This document shows, piece by piece, positions 16,608-25,002 of a stretch of 32,723 nt of DNA (the first letter of the stretch is position 1; each line of letters starts with the position of its first letter). The notes under the pieces were generated by a model. That model saw only the letters and a list, made by a program, of their open reading frames with translations, was not told where the DNA came from and did no database searches. Made by a program: the position numbers and the translations under genes. The stretch comes from Christensenella sp. UBA1214 (GTDB lineage Bacteria; Bacillota; Clostridia; Christensenellales; CAG-138), in contig DBXK01000023.1 in assembly GCA_002309375.1 (NCBI GenBank), positions 11,548 through 44,270 on the forward strand, in the 5' to 3' direction.

Positions 16608-18434
16608 ATGAAACCGAAAAAAATGCTTCAAAAAGAAACGATCGGCGTTAACGATCGGAATAACGCTCCTTCCGGCGCAGAGACGGAAGATTTCGGGCTG
16701 GATGAATTTTTGAACGACTTCGATCCGGATGCTTTTGAATCCGAAGAAGCGGCTGCAAAGGCGAAAACTTCGGCCGAAGCGGGCATCGCGGCTGCGGATG
16801 AACTCAGCGGCCCCGCGGCTGATGAAGTATCCGAACCTGCGGCAGCGCCCGCTGAATTCGAAGCGGTTCCTTCAGCAGCAGTGCCCGAAGCCGACGATAA
16901 TGCCTTCTTTGAGGATGCAGTCTTCGAGATCCCCGAAGAAGCGGAAATCAGCGCTGACCCCGCAGAGACCGCGGACAGCGTTATCCGGGACGGCGCCGAC
17001 GAAAGCGGCAGTTATGTAGAGATCGACGATTCCGAACTCGAAAGCGATTATGAAGACATTACGGCTTCTTCATTCGGCGAAGATCTTGAAGAAGACGATC
17101 CGCTCCGTTTCAAGCTTCCCGGCGAGGAAAGCGAAGTCTTCGACGGTGTTCTTTCTCCCGAGAAGGAGAACAGGCTTTACACGACCGTGAACTTCCCCGC
17201 CGTGCCGAAGCCCGTCGATCAGCTCCGTTCAGACGCCGAACGCTATGAAAAGAAAGCGCGCGGCGATGACGGCGAAAAAGACGCAAAAACCGAACGAAAG
17301 AAGAAATTCAAAAAAGGCATGAGGATTTTTTGGAGAATTTGGAAGGTCATAAGGATACCGATCATCATCGGCGTAACGCTTCTCATCACATACCTGCTTT
17401 TATCGAAGGTCGGGAAGAAGCTTTATGAAAACTACCTCCTGCCCGTTGACCCGAACGACAATTCGCCCGTCGTCGTCACGATTCCCGACGGCAGCGGCGC
17501 TTCTGCGATCGCGAAGATCCTTTACGAGGCCGGCGGCGAGGATCAGCCCGGCCTGATCCGCCATAAAGCGGTTTTCAAGGTTTACGTTGACTTCATCGGC
17601 AAGTCTTCGAGACTCCAGGCCGGAACATACGTGCTTTCAAGGAACATGGGCATTCCCGATATAGTCGACGTCATATGCCGCGGCGAACCGCCGAGGGAGA
17701 CGACGCGCATCAAAGTCGTCGAAGGTATGACGATCGAAGCGATGGCCTCGAAGCTCGTTTCCGACGGCATACTCGAGAGCCCAGACCGTTTCCTCGAGCT
17801 TTGTGTCACGGGTGAAGCCTTCGTCAAGGATCATCCGTTCATTGCAGATATTCCCGTCGACGAGACCGGCGAAAGGCGCTATGTGCTCGAAGGCTTCCTC
17901 TTCCCCGACACCTATGAGATCTATGTCGGCGCGAACGAAGAAACGATCATCGACAAGATGCTCTCACGTTTCGAGCAGATCTTCGGTTCGGTTTATTCCG
18001 CGCGTGCGGAAGAGCTCGGGCTCAGCATGTATGAGATCGTAACCCTTGCCTCGACGATCGAGAAAGAAGCGAGGGTCAGCGAGGACTTTGCAAAGGTTTC
18101 CGCAGTATTCTACAACCGCATCGACCGCGATATGTCGCTCGATTCCGACGCAACGCTCGAATACATCCTCAAGACCGGTTCGATCAGCCTGACGGATGAG
18201 CAGCTTGCGACCCCGTCCGGCTACAATACGCATATCAACCGCGGCCTGCCGCTCGGCCCCGTCTGCAACCCGGGCAACACGGCGATCAACGCCGCGCTCT
18301 ACCCGAATTCCGAATACATGGAGGAGGCTTATCTGTACTTCTGCCTTATGGATTCGAAGACCGGCGCCCTCGTTTACGCAAAGACGCTCGCCGAGCACAA
18401 TTCGAACGTTGCGAAATACAGCCCGGATTGGTAA
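16608..18434 (+). CDS. mltG: Endolytic murein transglycosylase MltG with long acidic cytoplasmic leader
   Basis: 608 residues. MltG (YceG-like) cuts nascent peptidoglycan strands at the outer membrane face and helps set glycan length. Residues 1 to about 245 are a low-complexity stretch rich in Glu, Asp and Ala, ending in a Lys/Arg-rich segment. One transmembrane helix follows at about 248-268 (IPIIIGVTLLITYLL). The outer part has a LysM-like region then the YceG catalytic domain with ASTIEKEA, whose first Glu (E485) matches the catalytic residue. Late motifs YNTHINRGLPLGPVCNPG are diagnostic. The ATG at 16608 has GGGG 8 bases upstream; a TTG at 16602 is too close. Long cytoplasmic leaders also occur in streptococcal MltG. 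Confidence 0.93.
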   Translation: MKPKKMLQKETIGVNDRNNAPSGAETEDFGLDEFLNDFDPDAFESEEAAAKAKTSAEAGIAAADELSGPAADEVSEPAAAPAEFEAVPSAAVPEADDNAFFEDAVFEIPEEAEISADPAETADSVIRDGADESGSYVEIDDSELESDYEDITASSFGEDLEEDDPLRFKLPGEESEVFDGVLSPEKENRLYTTVNFPAVPKPVDQLRSDAERYEKKARGDDGEKDAKTERKKKFKKGMRIFWRIWKVIRIPIIIGVTLLITYLLLSKVGKKLYENYLLPVDPNDNSPVVVTIPDGSGASAIAKILYEAGGEDQPGLIRHKAVFKVYVDFIGKSSRLQAGTYVLSRNMGIPDIVDVICRGEPPRETTRIKVVEGMTIEAMASKLVSDGILESPDRFLELCVTGEAFVKDHPFIADIPVDETGERRYVLEGFLFPDTYEIYVGANEETIIDKMLSRFEQIFGSVYSARAEELGLSMYEIVTLASTIEKEARVSEDFAKVSAVFYNRIDRDMSLDSDATLEYILKTGSISLTDEQLATPSGYNTHINRGLPLGPVCNPGNTAINAALYPNSEYMEEAYLYFCLMDSKTGALVYAKTLAEHNSNVAKYSPDW

Positions 18435-18435
18435 T

Positions 18436-19125
18436 ATGAGCTTCAACGGTTTTTCAAAAGAAACATTCGAATTCCTTTTCGAGATCACCTTCAACAACAA
18501 TGTTGAATGGTTCGGCGAAAACAGGAAGCGCTATGAGAAATTCGTTCGCGATCCGATGCGCGCGCTCGCCGCGGAGCTGATGCCCACCGCGCTCTCGATC
18601 GACCCTTCGTTCAACCCGGTCGTCAACTCCTCCGTTTCGAGGATCCGCCGCGATACGCGCTTCACCTACGATAAATCGCCCTTCCGCAACCATATGTGGA
18701 TCGGCTTCCGCTACCCGAACACGCGCATCAGCGAGGGCTGCACGCTTTATTTCGAGATCACGCCGAACGGGTATTCCTACGGTATGGGCTTCTATACGAC
18801 ATCGACCGCCTTCATGGCGGCATACCGCAAACGCCTGCTCGCCGATCCCGAAGGCTTCCTCAAGCTTGCGAAGGCGCTTGAAAAGAGGGGGCTGCGTGTC
18901 AGCGGCGAGCCGTATAAAAGGGATCATTTCCCGGATGCTCCGGAGGAGATCAAGCCCTACATCAATCTCAAATATTTCTATTGGACAAGGGGCTTCGAGG
19001 GCGTTTCGGAGCTGATCGCGCCCTCCGACATCGGCGAAAGGCTGAAGGCAGAGTTTAAAGCATGCGAACCGATGTACCGGCTGATGCAGTCGGTGCTGGC
19101 TTCCGTTTGCGAAGCGCAGAACTGA
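18436..19125 (+). CDS. DUF2461 (TIGR02453) family protein
   Basis: 229 residues. The family is recognised from the N-terminal NNVEWFGENRKRYE, the following RDTRFTYDKSPFRNHMWIGF, and the central YFEITPNGYSYGMGFY; its biochemical role is unknown. No signal peptide or membrane helix is visible. The ATG at 18436 comes one base after the mltG stop, so the two are very likely translated together; a longer frame back to 18196 only overlaps mltG. A GGA lies about 8 bases upstream. A terminator-like hairpin sits 55 bases after its stop, inside the start of the next gene. Confidence 0.82.
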   Translation: MSFNGFSKETFEFLFEITFNNNVEWFGENRKRYEKFVRDPMRALAAELMPTALSIDPSFNPVVNSSVSRIRRDTRFTYDKSPFRNHMWIGFRYPNTRISEGCTLYFEITPNGYSYGMGFYTTSTAFMAAYRKRLLADPEGFLKLAKALEKRGLRVSGEPYKRDHFPDAPEEIKPYINLKYFYWTRGFEGVSELIAPSDIGERLKAEFKACEPMYRLMQSVLASVCEAQN

Positions 19126-19174
19126 AGAGATCGAATTGGACAGGCCGCACCGCAAAACCGAAGAATGCAATGAA

Positions 19175-19540
19175 ATGACGCGAAAGGGCAAAATGCCCTT
19201 TCGTTTGCTTGATTTTCTCACTATCGCGGCCGTCGTGCTCATAAGCCTCGCTCCGCTGCTGTTTCTTCCGAAGGACGAAGGCAAAACCGTCGTCATAACC
19301 TGGCACGGCGAGGAGATCTACCGCGGAAGTATCACGAAGGATCAAACGGTTGTCACACCCGACGGGCTCAATACGATCGTGATCGAAAACGGCTCCGTTC
19401 GAATGGAAAGCGCCGAATGCAGGGACAGGATCTGCGTCCGCTCCGGCGCGGTGTCGCCCTCGCATCCGATCGTCTGCCTGCCGAACAGGGTCGTTGTGAC
19501 AGTTATCGGAACGGAGGAGGTGGACAGCGGAACATGGTAA
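19175..19540 (+). CDS. NusG domain II (NusG_II) membrane-anchored protein
   Basis: 121 residues from the chosen ATG; a TTG at 19136 (134 residues) and an ATG at 19193 (115) are alternatives. A single N-terminal hydrophobic helix (LLDFLTIAAVVLISLAPLLF) is followed by a small outer beta domain ending with two cysteines in CRDRICVRSG and the segment VCLPNRVVVTVI, which fits the NusG_II family. Such proteins are often encoded with Gx transporters and flavin-related redox genes, and here the next gene is a Gx transporter, overlapping by seven bases. Function is not established. The start region lies in a strong hairpin, which makes the start uncertain. Confidence 0.75.
   Translation: MTRKGKMPFRLLDFLTIAAVVLISLAPLLFLPKDEGKTVVITWHGEEIYRGSITKDQTVVTPDGLNTIVIENGSVRMESAECRDRICVRSGAVSPSHPIVCLPNRVVVTVIGTEEVDSGTW
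19181..19215 (+). promoter_or_regulatory. Strong hairpin over the start of the NusG_II gene
   Basis: A perfect 10-bp stem (19181-19190 with 19194-19203, CGAAAGGGCA/TGCCCTTTCG) has a three-base AAA loop, followed by TTTGCTTGATTTT. It looks like a terminator for the DUF2461 gene, but it also includes AAAGGG in the left arm and an in-frame ATG at 19193 in the loop. It could therefore attenuate transcription, mask a ribosome site, or both. Confidence 0.6.
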
Positions 19541-20100
19541 AGCTCGGCTCATTTTCTCCGACAAAAAAACTTGCCCTTGCTGCGCTGATCGCCGCCGCGG
19601 CGATAATCGTGCACACCGTCGAAGCGCTGCTTCCGCCGCTGATTCCCGGCATTCCGGTCCGCCTCGGCCTTGCGAACGTTTTCACGCTGCTTGCGCTGAT
19701 GCTGCTCGGCGCGCCTTATGCTGCTGCCGTCGCCGTTGTCCGCTGCGTCGTCGCCGTCTTCATAACCGGCGCCGTTTCCCAGCTTCCGTACAGCCTTGCC
19801 GGAGCCCTGCTCTCGTTCGCGGCGATGCTCCTTCTTGAGCCCCTGCGAAAGAGGGATCGGCTCTCCGCCGTCGGCGAAAGCGTTTTCGGCGCGTTTGCCT
19901 TCAACCTCGGCCAACTCGGCGTCGGCATGCTGATCGCCGGGCAGGCAATGTTCTATTACTTCCCCGTGATGAGCCTTCTTTCGGTGCCGACAGGCATTTT
20001 CACAGGCCTCATCGCACACTATATTTTCAGAGTATTAAGCAGGAATTTCAATGCCGAACAAACCGATCAAAAAGGCGGAGCTGCTTGCTCCCGCCGGTAA
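19534..20100 (+). CDS. Gx transporter family membrane protein (heptaprenyl diphosphate synthase component I-like)
   Basis: 188 residues with about five or six hydrophobic helices and the N-terminal signature LIPGIPVRLGLANVFTLLAL. The family (Hpre_diP_synt_I) was named from heptaprenyl diphosphate synthase but is probably a small-molecule transporter; the substrate is not known. The ATG at 19534 overlaps the stop of the NusG_II gene (ATGGTAA), and GGAGGAGG lies somewhat far upstream. The last 17 or so residues (NAEQTDQKGGAACSRR) read into the start of the U32 gene, an overlap of 50 bases, and look unlike a membrane-protein tail. A recent change of stop position is possible. Confidence 0.82.
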   Translation: MVKLGSFSPTKKLALAALIAAAAIIVHTVEALLPPLIPGIPVRLGLANVFTLLALMLLGAPYAAAVAVVRCVVAVFITGAVSQLPYSLAGALLSFAAMLLLEPLRKRDRLSAVGESVFGAFAFNLGQLGVGMLIAGQAMFYYFPVMSLLSVPTGIFTGLIAHYIFRVLSRNFNAEQTDQKGGAACSRR

Positions 20101-21262
20101 TTTCGAAAGGCTGAAGGCCGCTGTCCGCTACGGAGCGGACGCCGTTTATCTTGGCACGACCGCATTCTCCCTCCGCAACATGGCCGATAATTTCACGCTC
20201 GATGAGCTTCGCGAAGCCGTGCGCTATTCGCATGAACGCGGAGTCAAGGTCTATGTCACGGTCAACGCCTTCATGCGCGACAGCGAACTTGCCTCTCTTG
20301 CGGATACGCTCGTTTCGATCGCCGACGCCGGTGCCGACGCGCTGATCATCAACGATCCTTCGGTCATCCGCACGGCGCGGCGTGTGATCCCGGATATGCC
20401 CCTCCACCTCAGCACCCAGGCGAACACGCTGAATTCCGAAGCGGCGCTTTTCTGGCACGAGCAGGGCGTTTCGAGGATCGTCCTCGCGCGCGAGCTGACG
20501 ATCCGGGAGATCGCCGAAATGCGCCTGAAGCTGCCCGAAACGCTGGAGCTCGAAGCCTTCGTTCACGGCGCTATGTGCGTCAGCTATTCCGGGCGCTGCC
20601 TTCTGAGCAACTATATCGCCGGCCGGGACAGCAACAGGGGCGAATGCGTTCAGCCCTGCCGCTGGAGCTATGAATTCCGCGAGCGCGGCAAAAACGGTGA
20701 ATTCTTCACGCTCGAGACCGAGCCTACCGGCAGCTATATCCTGAATTCCCGTGATATGTGCATGGCCGAGCATCTCGACGAGCTTATCGACGCCGGCGTC
20801 GTCAGCCTCAAGATCGAGGGCCGAATGAAATCGATCCTCTATGCCGCAACGGTCGTCAATGCCTACCGCATGGCGCTCGACGGCGCTGATATGGGCGTCG
20901 TTATGGACGAGCTGAACCGCATCAGCCACCGTCCCTACACGACCGGCTTCATGCTTGAAAACGACCGCGAAATGATCGCTCCGGATTCCGGCGCGTATAT
21001 CCAGGATTACCGCATCTCCGCCGTCGTTCTCGATTACGATGATGAAGCGAAAACCGCTTTGATCGAGCAGCGCAACCGCTTCTTCGACGGCGACACGCTG
21101 AGCATCCTCTCCCCCGGCGACGTACAGCGCAGCTTCCGCGTTGAAGGCATCCGCACCGAAGCGGGCGAGCCTGCGGACAGCGCGCCGCACCCCTGCGAAA
21201 GGCTGATCATCGGCTGCCGGGAAAAGCTCCTTCCGGGGGATATCCTGCGGCAGGCGAACTGA
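20051..21262 (+). CDS. U32 peptidase-family protein, likely tRNA hydroxylation (TrhP-type)
   Basis: 403 residues. The N-terminal KKAELLAPAGNFERLKAAVRYGADAVYLG is the typical U32 opening, and the segment EAFVHGAMCVSYSGRCLLSNY (168-188) is the family signature. Cysteines 176, 183, 199 and 237 have nearly the same spacing as the four cluster ligands of UbiU, so an iron-sulfur cluster is likely. Despite the peptidase name, members act in tRNA 5-hydroxyuridine formation (TrhP), ubiquinone synthesis or rRNA modification; in a Firmicute the tRNA role is the best guess. The ATG at 20051 has AGGA 6 bases upstream and lies 50 bases inside the previous gene. A terminator follows. Confidence 0.88.
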   Translation: MPNKPIKKAELLAPAGNFERLKAAVRYGADAVYLGTTAFSLRNMADNFTLDELREAVRYSHERGVKVYVTVNAFMRDSELASLADTLVSIADAGADALIINDPSVIRTARRVIPDMPLHLSTQANTLNSEAALFWHEQGVSRIVLARELTIREIAEMRLKLPETLELEAFVHGAMCVSYSGRCLLSNYIAGRDSNRGECVQPCRWSYEFRERGKNGEFFTLETEPTGSYILNSRDMCMAEHLDELIDAGVVSLKIEGRMKSILYAATVVNAYRMALDGADMGVVMDELNRISHRPYTTGFMLENDREMIAPDSGAYIQDYRISAVVLDYDDEAKTALIEQRNRFFDGDTLSILSPGDVQRSFRVEGIRTEAGEPADSAPHPCERLIIGCREKLLPGDILRQAN

Positions 21263-21284
21263 CGCCGCTTCTTTTGCTTTTTTT

Positions 21285-21315
21285 GCCCGGGGATCACGGT
21301 CCGCCGGGCTTTTTG
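21285..21315 (+). terminator. Terminator after the U32 gene
   Basis: GCCCGG (21285-21290) pairs with CCGGGC (21304-21309), with a further inner GGA/TCC pairing, followed by TTTTTG. This is the first clear terminator on the plus strand after cdaA, so it probably ends the 14-kb run. Confidence 0.82.
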
Positions 21316-21344
21316 TTCCGATTCTCCCTTTTCTTCATAATGGC

Positions 21345-21374
21345 GTTACCTTCCGCCCGCAAAAGCTGATATAG
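21345..21374 (+). promoter_or_regulatory. Candidate promoter of the ECF sigma operon
   Basis: The 100 bases between the terminator and the sigma gene hold GTTACCTT (21345-21352) and GATATAG (21368-21374), about 16-17 bases apart. This does not match the housekeeping consensus well and could be the sigma factor's own promoter. The call rests on spacing and position only. Confidence 0.35.
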
Positions 21375-21412
21375 AGGGTGAAGGCCTTTAATCAAAAAGG
21401 AGGACAGCTTCC

Positions 21413-21976
21413 TTGAACGACCGCGAGATCATCGAACTTTTTCTTGAACGCGACCAGACCGCGATAGAGCGCGCTCAGGCGGAATACGGCGAGAGGCTTC
21501 GCCGCATCGCGCTCGGAGTGACCGGCGACGCGGGGCTTGCGGAGGAATGCGTCAACGACGCCTATCTCGAAGCCTGGAACCGCATCCCGCCGAATAAACC
21601 CTACGGTTATCTTTTCGCCTACCTCGGAAGGATCGTCCGCTTTACGGCGATCAACCGGATGGAAAAGGAGAACGCGAAAAAGCGCAGCGCGGAGCTCGGC
21701 GAGCTTACCCGCGAGCTTGAAGAGTGCCTGCCTTCGTCGGCGGACACCGCGAACGAGATCGAGGCGAGGCTCCTCATGCGCACGATCAACGCATTCCTGC
21801 GCACCGTGCCTGAGCAGAAGCGGAATATCTTCATTCGAAGGTACTGGTTCTTCGATCCCGTCGAGCGCATCGCCGAGCTTAGCGGCAAAAGCGTCGGAAG
21901 CGTGAAGATGACCCTTATGCGGCTTCGGAAACAGCTCAGGGCGCAGCTTGAAAAAGAAGGCTTTACGGTCGATTGA
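21413..21976 (+). CDS. ECF-type RNA polymerase sigma factor, TTG start
   Basis: 187 residues. Region 2 is visible near residues 10-75 (AEECVNDAYLEAWNRIPP, the segment that contacts core polymerase and the -10). A variable linker follows, then region 4 near 120-180 (VPEQKRNIFIRRYWFFDPVERIAELSGKSVGSVKMTLMRLRKQL), a helix-turn-helix for the -35. The TTG at 21413 is preceded by AAAGGAGG with a 9-base spacing, and no in-frame ATG exists near. The next gene starts 27 bases later and encodes a membrane protein suited to be its anti-sigma partner. Extracytoplasmic stress response is the family role; the signal is unknown. Confidence 0.9.
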   Translation: MNDREIIELFLERDQTAIERAQAEYGERLRRIALGVTGDAGLAEECVNDAYLEAWNRIPPNKPYGYLFAYLGRIVRFTAINRMEKENAKKRSAELGELTRELEECLPSSADTANEIEARLLMRTINAFLRTVPEQKRNIFIRRYWFFDPVERIAELSGKSVGSVKMTLMRLRKQLRAQLEKEGFTVD

Positions 21977-22003
21977 GGGAGCCGTCCTCAAAAGGAGAAA
22001 ATT

Positions 22004-23545
22004 ATGAACAGCAAAGAATATCTCGAATCGCTCGGCGGCATCGACAACGAACTGATTGAAAGCGCCGCCGCAATGAAAAAGGCGCCGCGCCGCAGATACG
22101 GCATTTTTGCAGGCGCAGCCGCGGCCGCCGCGGTTATCGCCGCCGGGATCCTTTTCGCATCTGGCGCATTCGGAGGCAGGCCGAAGGGCGATATGAGCGC
22201 CGTACTGCCCGATGAAACCGGGCGGCCCTCGGCATCGGCGCCGGCTTCCGCACAGCCGAATACCGACCCGACGCCCGTTCCGACCGCCGCGCCGGATCCG
22301 TTCCTGCCCGATGATATCGCCGGGATCGGAGACGACGAGCTCGGAATACGCCTCGAGGACATGGACGTCGACAATTATTTCATCTATGACGGCAGGGTAT
22401 ATCAGCCCTGTATGCAGTACGTTTCCTACGTTCAGCCGGAGGTCTTCGGCCTCATCGGTCAGAAGGTCGCGGACGTTGCCTTCATCTACGGCGGCGGCGA
22501 TGAAGCGGACGGCTCGGGTTTTGTGACGGACAATATCAGCGGCTCGTTTACCGCCCCCGTTTACGAGCTGCGCGGCTGCGATCCCCGCAAGCTGCTGGGA
22601 CTGTTTCATGACGGCGAGCTGAGCGTCTGCTTCTCCGGCAGCGGCGTCGTGACCGGCGGCGATCTTTTCGAAGGCGCATTCTCGCTCCGCGATAGTTTGA
22701 GCGCGCTGCTTTATGAAGGCTATGACCGCGAAAGCGGCAGATATTCCGAAGTCCCGACCCGCCGTCTCGATCCCGCGGCGTATCCCGCGATCGGACGCTT
22801 CATCGATGCGCTGTACGGCGCAGAATGGGTCGAAAACCCGCATAAGAACGTATACGCCGATGCGGTGTTCTATCTGCATCTGATGCTCGATAACGGCCTG
22901 CGCGTCGAGCTGACCCTTATGAGCGACGGCAGCGTCTTCTTCCCCGATCCCTTCTCGGAAGCGATGCTCCGGCTCGACGGCGCCGCTGCGGATGAGCTTA
23001 TCGCCCTGCTCAGAGCCGGCGAAGGCGATGAAGCCGTTCTTCCCGAGCGCGATCTCGAAGGCCAGGCCCGGTATCTGCGCAGTCTCGGCGGCGTAGGCGC
23101 TTACCCCCCCGCCGCTGTGCCGAACGGCTTCTTCATCGAATACTTTGACGCCGAGCCCGTTTTCGGCGGCGAAGTGACGCCGACCGGTTATTCACACGCC
23201 TGGATGCATCTCAAATGCATCGAAGAATACGCGCTTATCGAATACTCCGTTTACGGGCGCTCCGCTTATGAGGCTTCGCCGAGGTACGCGCAGCATGACG
23301 ATCTCACCGTCGGCGCGGTCATGCCGGTGCCGATCGAAGAGTTCACGCGGGAAAGCATCCTCGACTGCATTTTCAACAAGGAAGGCGAAGAACATTCGCT
23401 CTATGCCACCGTCGCCGTCGGGGATTATGTGATCTATGTCTATACGACCTATATCATCGACGATGAAACGGGTTCGCCGATGGGCCTCGACGGTCTCGTG
23501 GATACGGTCTATGAGCTGATCGTTTCAGCCGCGAACCAAGCATAA
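22004..23545 (+). CDS. Membrane-anchored putative anti-sigma/sensor protein with unrecognised outer domain
   Basis: 513 residues. A short cytoplasmic N-terminus (about 1-31, with YLESLGGIDNELIESA) could bind the sigma factor. A helix rich in Ala follows at 33-56, then a Pro/Thr/Ser/Ala-rich linker (about 68-105) and about 400 outer residues that I do not recognise. The N-terminal pattern with GGID-ELI resembles other ECF-linked Clostridia membrane proteins. The outer part has many Tyr, Asp and Gly, few Lys, and only isolated Cys. AAAGGAG lies 7 bases before the ATG. It is in an operon with the ECF gene and closed by a terminator. Anti-sigma activity is inferred from position and topology only. 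Confidence 0.65.
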   Translation: MNSKEYLESLGGIDNELIESAAAMKKAPRRRYGIFAGAAAAAAVIAAGILFASGAFGGRPKGDMSAVLPDETGRPSASAPASAQPNTDPTPVPTAAPDPFLPDDIAGIGDDELGIRLEDMDVDNYFIYDGRVYQPCMQYVSYVQPEVFGLIGQKVADVAFIYGGGDEADGSGFVTDNISGSFTAPVYELRGCDPRKLLGLFHDGELSVCFSGSGVVTGGDLFEGAFSLRDSLSALLYEGYDRESGRYSEVPTRRLDPAAYPAIGRFIDALYGAEWVENPHKNVYADAVFYLHLMLDNGLRVELTLMSDGSVFFPDPFSEAMLRLDGAAADELIALLRAGEGDEAVLPERDLEGQARYLRSLGGVGAYPPAAVPNGFFIEYFDAEPVFGGEVTPTGYSHAWMHLKCIEEYALIEYSVYGRSAYEASPRYAQHDDLTVGAVMPVPIEEFTRESILDCIFNKEGEEHSLYATVAVGDYVIYVYTTYIIDDETGSPMGLDGLVDTVYELIVSAANQA

Positions 23546-23563
23546 TCCGATTATTATCGAAAC

Positions 23564-23591
23564 AGCGGATCGGTCAGCCGGTCCGCTTTTC
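23564..23591 (+). terminator. Terminator of the ECF operon
   Basis: A 10-bp stem with one G-U pair (23564-23573 with 23578-23587, AGCGGATCGG/CCGGTCCGCT) has a TCAG tetraloop, followed by TTTTC. It also touches the stop codon of the convergent flippase gene. Confidence 0.85.
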
Positions 23592-25002
23592 ATATTCGAT
23601 CGGAGAGTCTCCCCTGCTTTTTCAAAACGCTCCGCAGATAAACCGCCGCGATGAACAGCTCGAGCCCTTCGCCGATGCATGAAGCGAGCAGATAGCCGTA
23701 GATATGCAGTGTTTTCACGGCGGACAGGAGGATGATCAGAATGAGCTGGAGCCCTTCGCCGATGAGTGCGATTATGAGTACGCCGCGCTGTTTCATCAGC
23801 CCGTTCAGGATCGCCCGCACTGTGATCTGGAAGTAAACGAACCCGGCCTTAAAGGTCAGAAGAACGAAGCAGAGCCCCGTCGGTTCAAGGCCGAACAGCG
23901 CCTTCGAAGTTTTTGCGAGATACGGCAGAGCCGGGATGTTGACCGCAAAAAACGCCGCCGCTGCCGCGAAAAAGCAACGCTTTGCGATCCGCTTTATTCC
24001 TTCACCGTCCCCCGCCGCGCAGCAGGCCGACGCCGCCGGGAGCGCCACTGCCGAGACAGCGCCGATGAACGCCATCGGGATCATCACGAGCGGGATCGCC
24101 GCCGCATTCAGCGCGCCGATCGAGCTGAGGGCCTCGCTTCGGGTGTATCCGGCAAGCATGAGCCGAGCGGGCAGCATCAGCGAGGCGCAGACCGAAAAGA
24201 CCGTTCCGGCAGCGGCTGTCAGGGCAGCCGGAACGAGGATCGGGATCAGCATCGCGGCGGCCTTCCCCGCCGTTCCGCGTGTTTCGGGGTCTTCACGGCA
24301 GAAAAGCCTTTTATATGAACCCGAAAGGAAGCTCACGCTCACGAATTCGCTGCCGAGCATCCCCGCCATGATCAGCGCTGTCTTCATGCCGCTGCCCTCC
24401 GCCGAAAAGCGTTTCAGAAGCAGCAGCACAAGGAGGAAGCGAACGCTTTGCTCCGTGAGCTCCGAAACCGCCGTCCTTCCGACCTTTCCGAAAGCGATAT
24501 GCACCGATTTCAGAATGTTTTCGATCCCCGTCATGAGGATGCAGAGCATCACCAGCACGATCGGGGCCGCCGCTCCGCCGTCACCGATCAGCTTTTCGGC
24601 AACGCCTTTTCGAAGGATGAACAGCGGCAGCGCCATCGCCGAAAAGATCAGCAGGAACAGCATCATCGCGGCGCGGGTAAGGCTGCGCACGGTGATCCCG
24701 CTCCCGTCCGTCCCGATCCGCGCGGCCGCGGCGATCACGGCGACGTTCATGCCGGAGATGCAGACCGCCGCCAGCATCGAATAGACCTGCATCACGAGCG
24801 ACTGCAGGCCGAGCGTTTCGCTCCCCGCAAGGCGCAGGAGCATCATTCTGTAAAGGAATGCAAGCACCTGCAGGGAAAGGTTCGAAAGCGTCAGTATCGC
24901 GATCCTTCCGCCGAACGAGCTTTTCTCCGCGTTCGCGTTCGGTCCCGGCAGCGCCGGAAGAGCGCTTTTTTCGGTTTTATTCCAAAAAGAAGAAACCCTC
25001 AT
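23590..25002 (-). CDS. SpoVB-like lipid/polysaccharide flippase (MOP superfamily)
   Basis: 470 residues with about 12-14 hydrophobic helices beginning at residue 35 or so (ILTLSNLSLQVLAFLYRMML). The opening helix followed by LRLAG-ETLGLQSLVMQVYSM is the SpoVB/polysaccharide-flippase pattern of the MOP superfamily. Members move lipid-linked sugars across the membrane; the cargo is unknown. The only usable start is the ATG at 25000-25002, because TAA lies in frame four codons upstream and no other ATG, GTG or TTG precedes the first helix. That ATG has no ribosome binding site and lies inside a hairpin with a TATAAT in its loop. Substitution by a low-efficiency start is possible. Confidence 0.82.
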   Translation of the reverse strand: MRVSSFWNKTEKSALPALPGPNANAEKSSFGGRIAILTLSNLSLQVLAFLYRMMLLRLAGSETLGLQSLVMQVYSMLAAVCISGMNVAVIAAAARIGTDGSGITVRSLTRAAMMLFLLIFSAMALPLFILRKGVAEKLIGDGGAAAPIVLVMLCILMTGIENILKSVHIAFGKVGRTAVSELTEQSVRFLLVLLLLKRFSAEGSGMKTALIMAGMLGSEFVSVSFLSGSYKRLFCREDPETRGTAGKAAAMLIPILVPAALTAAAGTVFSVCASLMLPARLMLAGYTRSEALSSIGALNAAAIPLVMIPMAFIGAVSAVALPAASACCAAGDGEGIKRIAKRCFFAAAAAFFAVNIPALPYLAKTSKALFGLEPTGLCFVLLTFKAGFVYFQITVRAILNGLMKQRGVLIIALIGEGLQLILIILLSAVKTLHIYGYLLASCIGEGLELFIAAVYLRSVLKKQGRLSDRI

